From Candidatus Peregrinibacteria bacterium (lineage in GTDB: Bacteria; Patescibacteriota; Gracilibacteria; UM-FILTER-43-11): a stretch of DNA of 9,062 bases. Both the position numbers and the translations under genes were made by a program. The stretch lies in assembly GCA_016220125.1 (NCBI GenBank), contig JACRIF010000026.1:1-9062 (forward strand). Direction: 5' to 3'. The notes beneath the pieces are model-generated. The model was not told the origin of the DNA. It ran no database searches and saw only the letters and a list, made by a program, of their open reading frames with translations. Of this stretch, positions 7,017 to 9,062 are shown one piece after another (position 1 is the first letter of the stretch; each line of letters begins with the position of its first letter).

Positions 7017-7044
7017 TTGACAAATTACATATTTAGTGTAAAAT
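7017..7044 (+). promoter_or_regulatory. Promoter of the first M15 gene
   Basis: Perfect TTGACA (7017-7022), 16-bp spacer and TAAAAT (7039-7044, 5 of 6) in a very AT-rich stretch. Predicted leader about 22 nt to the GTG start at 7073. Together with the terminator just upstream, it makes this gene an independent transcription unit. Confidence 0.82.
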
Positions 7045-7072
7045 ATATTTAATTTAAATTTAATTAATACTT

Positions 7073-7933
7073 GTGTCGGATCCCGTGAAAGAAACCACAG
7101 GGACGGAGGAAGCGCCTAAGGAGGAGGGGGCAAAAGAAGTAAAGCCTGTGGGTCAGTTTCGAAGCGCTGTACGAGGAGTTCTTAGCAACAGATGGGCAGG
7201 GGATATCACCTTGGCCGCAATTTTGGCGTTGGCTTTTGTGTTGCCGCAAAAAGAGATCATCGGAAAAAGTCAGGTGATCAATGAAATCAAACGAAAAAAC
7301 ACCAACTACAAGGAGGACCCAACCACGGGCGATTATTTTTGCGGCAAATTGGCTGAGCAGGTGCCGCTGAAGCCACTCAAAACCTTCACTGTGTGTGGCT
7401 CAACGTTCGAAGCCCAGGAGGATTTTGGGGAAATCGCCATGAAGGTGAGCCGGGACATGGAGGCCGATTACCAAAAATATAAAGAGGGCAAAATGTCAGG
7501 CGGGGAAAAAATGAAGTATTGGGCGTATGTGCAAAAATCGGGAGGCGAGGAGAATGTGCGCTGCCTAAAGGTGAACTATGGGTACCGCGATATCGTTCTA
7601 CAACGCCAAATTTATTGGAACAGCCTCAATGATGAGGGCAAAAAGGCCTGGAAGAGTGATGAGCCGATCATTCGCGACAAGCATCAAACCTTTGTCGCGG
7701 CACCCCCATGCCAATCCTACCATGGCCTTGGCCTGGCAGTGGACGTGAGCAACTGGGGAGCGGCGGAGCCTTATTTCTGGAAATACAATATTCCAGGCGG
7801 AAGTCGCGGGATTTACAAAGACCCGTGGCACTTTTCCAGGGGGGAATTCGAGCGAAAAGGCATCAAAGATGCCGCGAAACAGTGGGGCTGGTTTGAGGTG
7901 TGTGAAAAAATTCCAGTATGCAAAAAACACTAA
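7073..7933 (+). CDS. Membrane-anchored M15-family peptidase (VanY / D,D-carboxypeptidase-like)
   Basis: Likely a zinc peptidase acting on peptidoglycan peptides outside the cytoplasmic membrane. The 286-residue protein has a charged N-terminal segment (1-40), one membrane segment (about 45-57, preceded by NRWAGD at 39-44), a variable linker and a C-terminal M15 domain. GYR at 170-172 with Q177 resembles the M15 substrate-binding motif. SYHGLGLAVD supplies zinc ligands H217 and D224, and DPWHF supplies H253 with D250 as the likely catalytic acid. Many VanY proteins have Glu there, but Asp occurs in the phage T5-type L,D-endopeptidases, so the exact bond cleaved is uncertain. Six cysteines (90, 108, 164, 213, 277, 283) all lie in the external part and could form disulfides. 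The start is GTG at 7073: it fits the promoter, an in-frame stop lies just upstream, and it aligns with the MS...TG start of the next protein. No Shine-Dalgarno sequence. Confidence 0.85.
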   Translation: MSDPVKETTGTEEAPKEEGAKEVKPVGQFRSAVRGVLSNRWAGDITLAAILALAFVLPQKEIIGKSQVINEIKRKNTNYKEDPTTGDYFCGKLAEQVPLKPLKTFTVCGSTFEAQEDFGEIAMKVSRDMEADYQKYKEGKMSGGEKMKYWAYVQKSGGEENVRCLKVNYGYRDIVLQRQIYWNSLNDEGKKAWKSDEPIIRDKHQTFVAAPPCQSYHGLGLAVDVSNWGAAEPYFWKYNIPGGSRGIYKDPWHFSRGEFERKGIKDAAKQWGWFEVCEKIPVCKKH

Positions 7934-7960
7934 CGTCGGGCTGAAGTGGAAAGTCGTTTG

Positions 7961-7993
7961 GTCATAGCTCGTTGAGAACTATTGACTTTTTTT
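7961..7993 (+). terminator. Probable terminator of the first M15 gene, overlapping the next promoter
   Basis: GTCATAG (7961-7967) pairs with CTATTGAC (7979-7986) with one bulged T, and CTC/GAG (7968-7970 with 7974-7976) closes the top with a two-base bulge. Seven Ts follow (7987-7993). The stem is bulged and AT-rich, so efficiency is uncertain. Its right arm contains most of the next gene's -35 box. Confidence 0.5.
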
Positions 7994-8009
7994 AAATTTA
8001 TTTTATAAT
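7982..8009 (+). promoter_or_regulatory. Promoter of the second M15-like gene
   Basis: TTGACT (7982-7987, 5 of 6 matches), 16-bp spacer, perfect TATAAT (8004-8009), all in an AT-rich stretch like the first M15 promoter. Predicted leader about 15 nt before the ATG at 8031. Confidence 0.8.
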
Positions 8010-8030
8010 AATACAAATTAATTGTATGCC

Positions 8031-9062
8031 ATGTCGAGCCTGTCAGAAAAAAACACGGGCCAGGAAAGGCAAGCCAATGAAAATGGGGGGGCAAGGCGTG
8101 CGATCGAAAATATTTTAAAAAACCGATGGGCGGGCGATGTCACCATGGCCGCAATTTTGGCTTTGGGAATCAGTCAGGCAGTCTGCGGAGGAAGACCCGA
8201 CACCAATCCCTACGAAATGACAGTCGAGGACAAGCAAAAAAACGATGAGGTCAATGAAAAGGTGATGGGCTTTTGCGCTGGTGCGGTAATGGTGGGGCCC
8301 AATCGAATGTGCGCCCAACAAGTCACGCCAGAAGTGGATCGGGAATCCCCTCTGGTTGAAGTGGTATTGCCTGGAAAAGATGTGAACGGAAATCCCCAAA
8401 GACCGATCATGAGAAAACAGGCAGTGGAGGGATTCTGGAAAACCGTGCAGGATTGCAGAAAAAAAACAGGGATCATGCTCATTGTGAATTCGGCTTTCCG
8501 ATTCAACCATGTCCAAGACAGGTTGTTTGTATCGTTGCCGGGGCTGGCATCCCCTCCAGGGTATGGCAGGCATGCCATCGACGCGGTGGACATCAGCCGG
8601 AAGTCGGCCAACGAAAAACAACCCAACCCCATGACGTTGGACACAAGCGGAAAGGTGATTTTTCTGGAGGACCTTGAGACAGCTGAGGGGAAAAAACGAT
8701 TTGCCGAAGTGGTGATGCGCATCAACGCTGAGGAAATCGCCCAACATCCTGAGCGCAAGGACAGGATCGTGGAGGCGTGGACCAAAACAGCCAAAACGGA
8801 TTTCGACAAAAATGTGTGGGGAGCCATGGATGCCTGCATGGAATCATTCCAGCAATTCGGTTCCTCCATTTCGCATTGCGGAATGGTCTCCAACTCCACA
8901 AAACCAAAGGCTCTAAGGGAGTCCTGGCATGCCGAGCCCCCACGGGGTGGGATGGTGGAATGCAAACGGTGGGATAAAACTTACAACGCGAACATGATCA
9001 TGTATCGCAAGTACCCGCCGATCGCCGAGGACGAATATTTCAAAAGGATGAAATCGTCCTAT
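8031..9062 (+). CDS. Membrane-anchored M15-like peptidase, divergent (cut by window edge)
   Basis: 344 residues are visible and the frame is still open at the right edge. The N-terminus is related to the previous protein: MS...TG at the start, then NRWAGD at 31-36 and a membrane segment (about 37-51) with the same AAILAL core. The C-terminal part has M15-like motifs: S154-x-F156-R157 with Q162 (the SxYRxxxxQ position), GRHAIDAVDIS at 179-189 offering H181 with D184 or D187, and ESWHAE with E297 and H300, which fits the usual ExWH pattern. The H-to-D spacing differs from the standard HxxGxAxD, so zinc binding needs proof. The region between (about 190-290) is much longer than in the first protein. 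Seven cysteines fall in or just after the membrane segment. Start ATG 8031 fits the promoter; an overlapping ATG at 8026 is in another frame. No lipobox fits C52. Function is probably at the cell wall; catalytic activity is not certain. Confidence 0.72.
   Translation, partial: MSSLSEKNTGQERQANENGGARRAIENILKNRWAGDVTMAAILALGISQAVCGGRPDTNPYEMTVEDKQKNDEVNEKVMGFCAGAVMVGPNRMCAQQVTPEVDRESPLVEVVLPGKDVNGNPQRPIMRKQAVEGFWKTVQDCRKKTGIMLIVNSAFRFNHVQDRLFVSLPGLASPPGYGRHAIDAVDISRKSANEKQPNPMTLDTSGKVIFLEDLETAEGKKRFAEVVMRINAEEIAQHPERKDRIVEAWTKTAKTDFDKNVWGAMDACMESFQQFGSSISHCGMVSNSTKPKALRESWHAEPPRGGMVECKRWDKTYNANMIMYRKYPPIAEDEYFKRMKSSY

Noticed and set aside
8163..8189. Lipoprotein signal at C52 of the second M15-like protein
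   Set aside because: The residues before the cysteine (SQAV) do not fit a lipobox, and the same anchor in the first protein has no cysteine.

Overview
The window looks like chromosomal DNA from a mid-GC bacterium. It carries three recognisable housekeeping genes (dnaE, cca and an M17 leucyl aminopeptidase, pepA), three small proteins I do not recognise, and two membrane-anchored M15-type peptidases. Promoter elements close to sigma-70 consensus (TTGACA / TATAAT) stand in front of most genes. No gene has a convincing Shine-Dalgarno sequence; most leaders predicted from the -10 boxes are only about 10-25 nt. Standard code fits: stops are TAA (five genes) and TGA (cca). The short SD-less leaders and the orphan genes would suit a poorly sampled or uncultivated lineage, but I cannot name the phylum from this sequence.

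Layout. 1-2071 (minus): N-terminal 690 residues of DNA polymerase III alpha, running off the left edge. 2072-2500: divergent intergenic region containing a strongly structured element (2274-2368) with a perfect 13-bp hairpin, and a good promoter at 2448-2475. 2501-3845 (plus): three small genes that align with each other and appear to be divergent tandem paralogues. 3902-5248 (minus): CCA-adding enzyme, convergent with the third small gene. 5249-5465: divergent promoter region between cca and pepA, including a five-copy 8-bp tandem repeat in the pepA leader. 5466-6962 (plus): M17 aminopeptidase followed by an intrinsic terminator. 7073-7933 and 8031-9062 (plus): two proteins sharing the same N-terminal membrane anchor and carrying M15 (D,D-carboxypeptidase / VanY-like) signatures, each with its own AT-rich promoter; the second runs off the right edge.

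How they fit together. The housekeeping genes (replication, tRNA 3'-end maturation, peptide turnover) look like independent units, each with its own promoter. The two M15 proteins should sit in the membrane with their C-terminal domains outside the cytoplasm, acting on cell-wall peptides, and look like a local duplication that has diverged strongly. The most novel material is the three-gene paralogue cluster, the cloverleaf-like element beside dnaE, and the shared anchor of the M15 pair.
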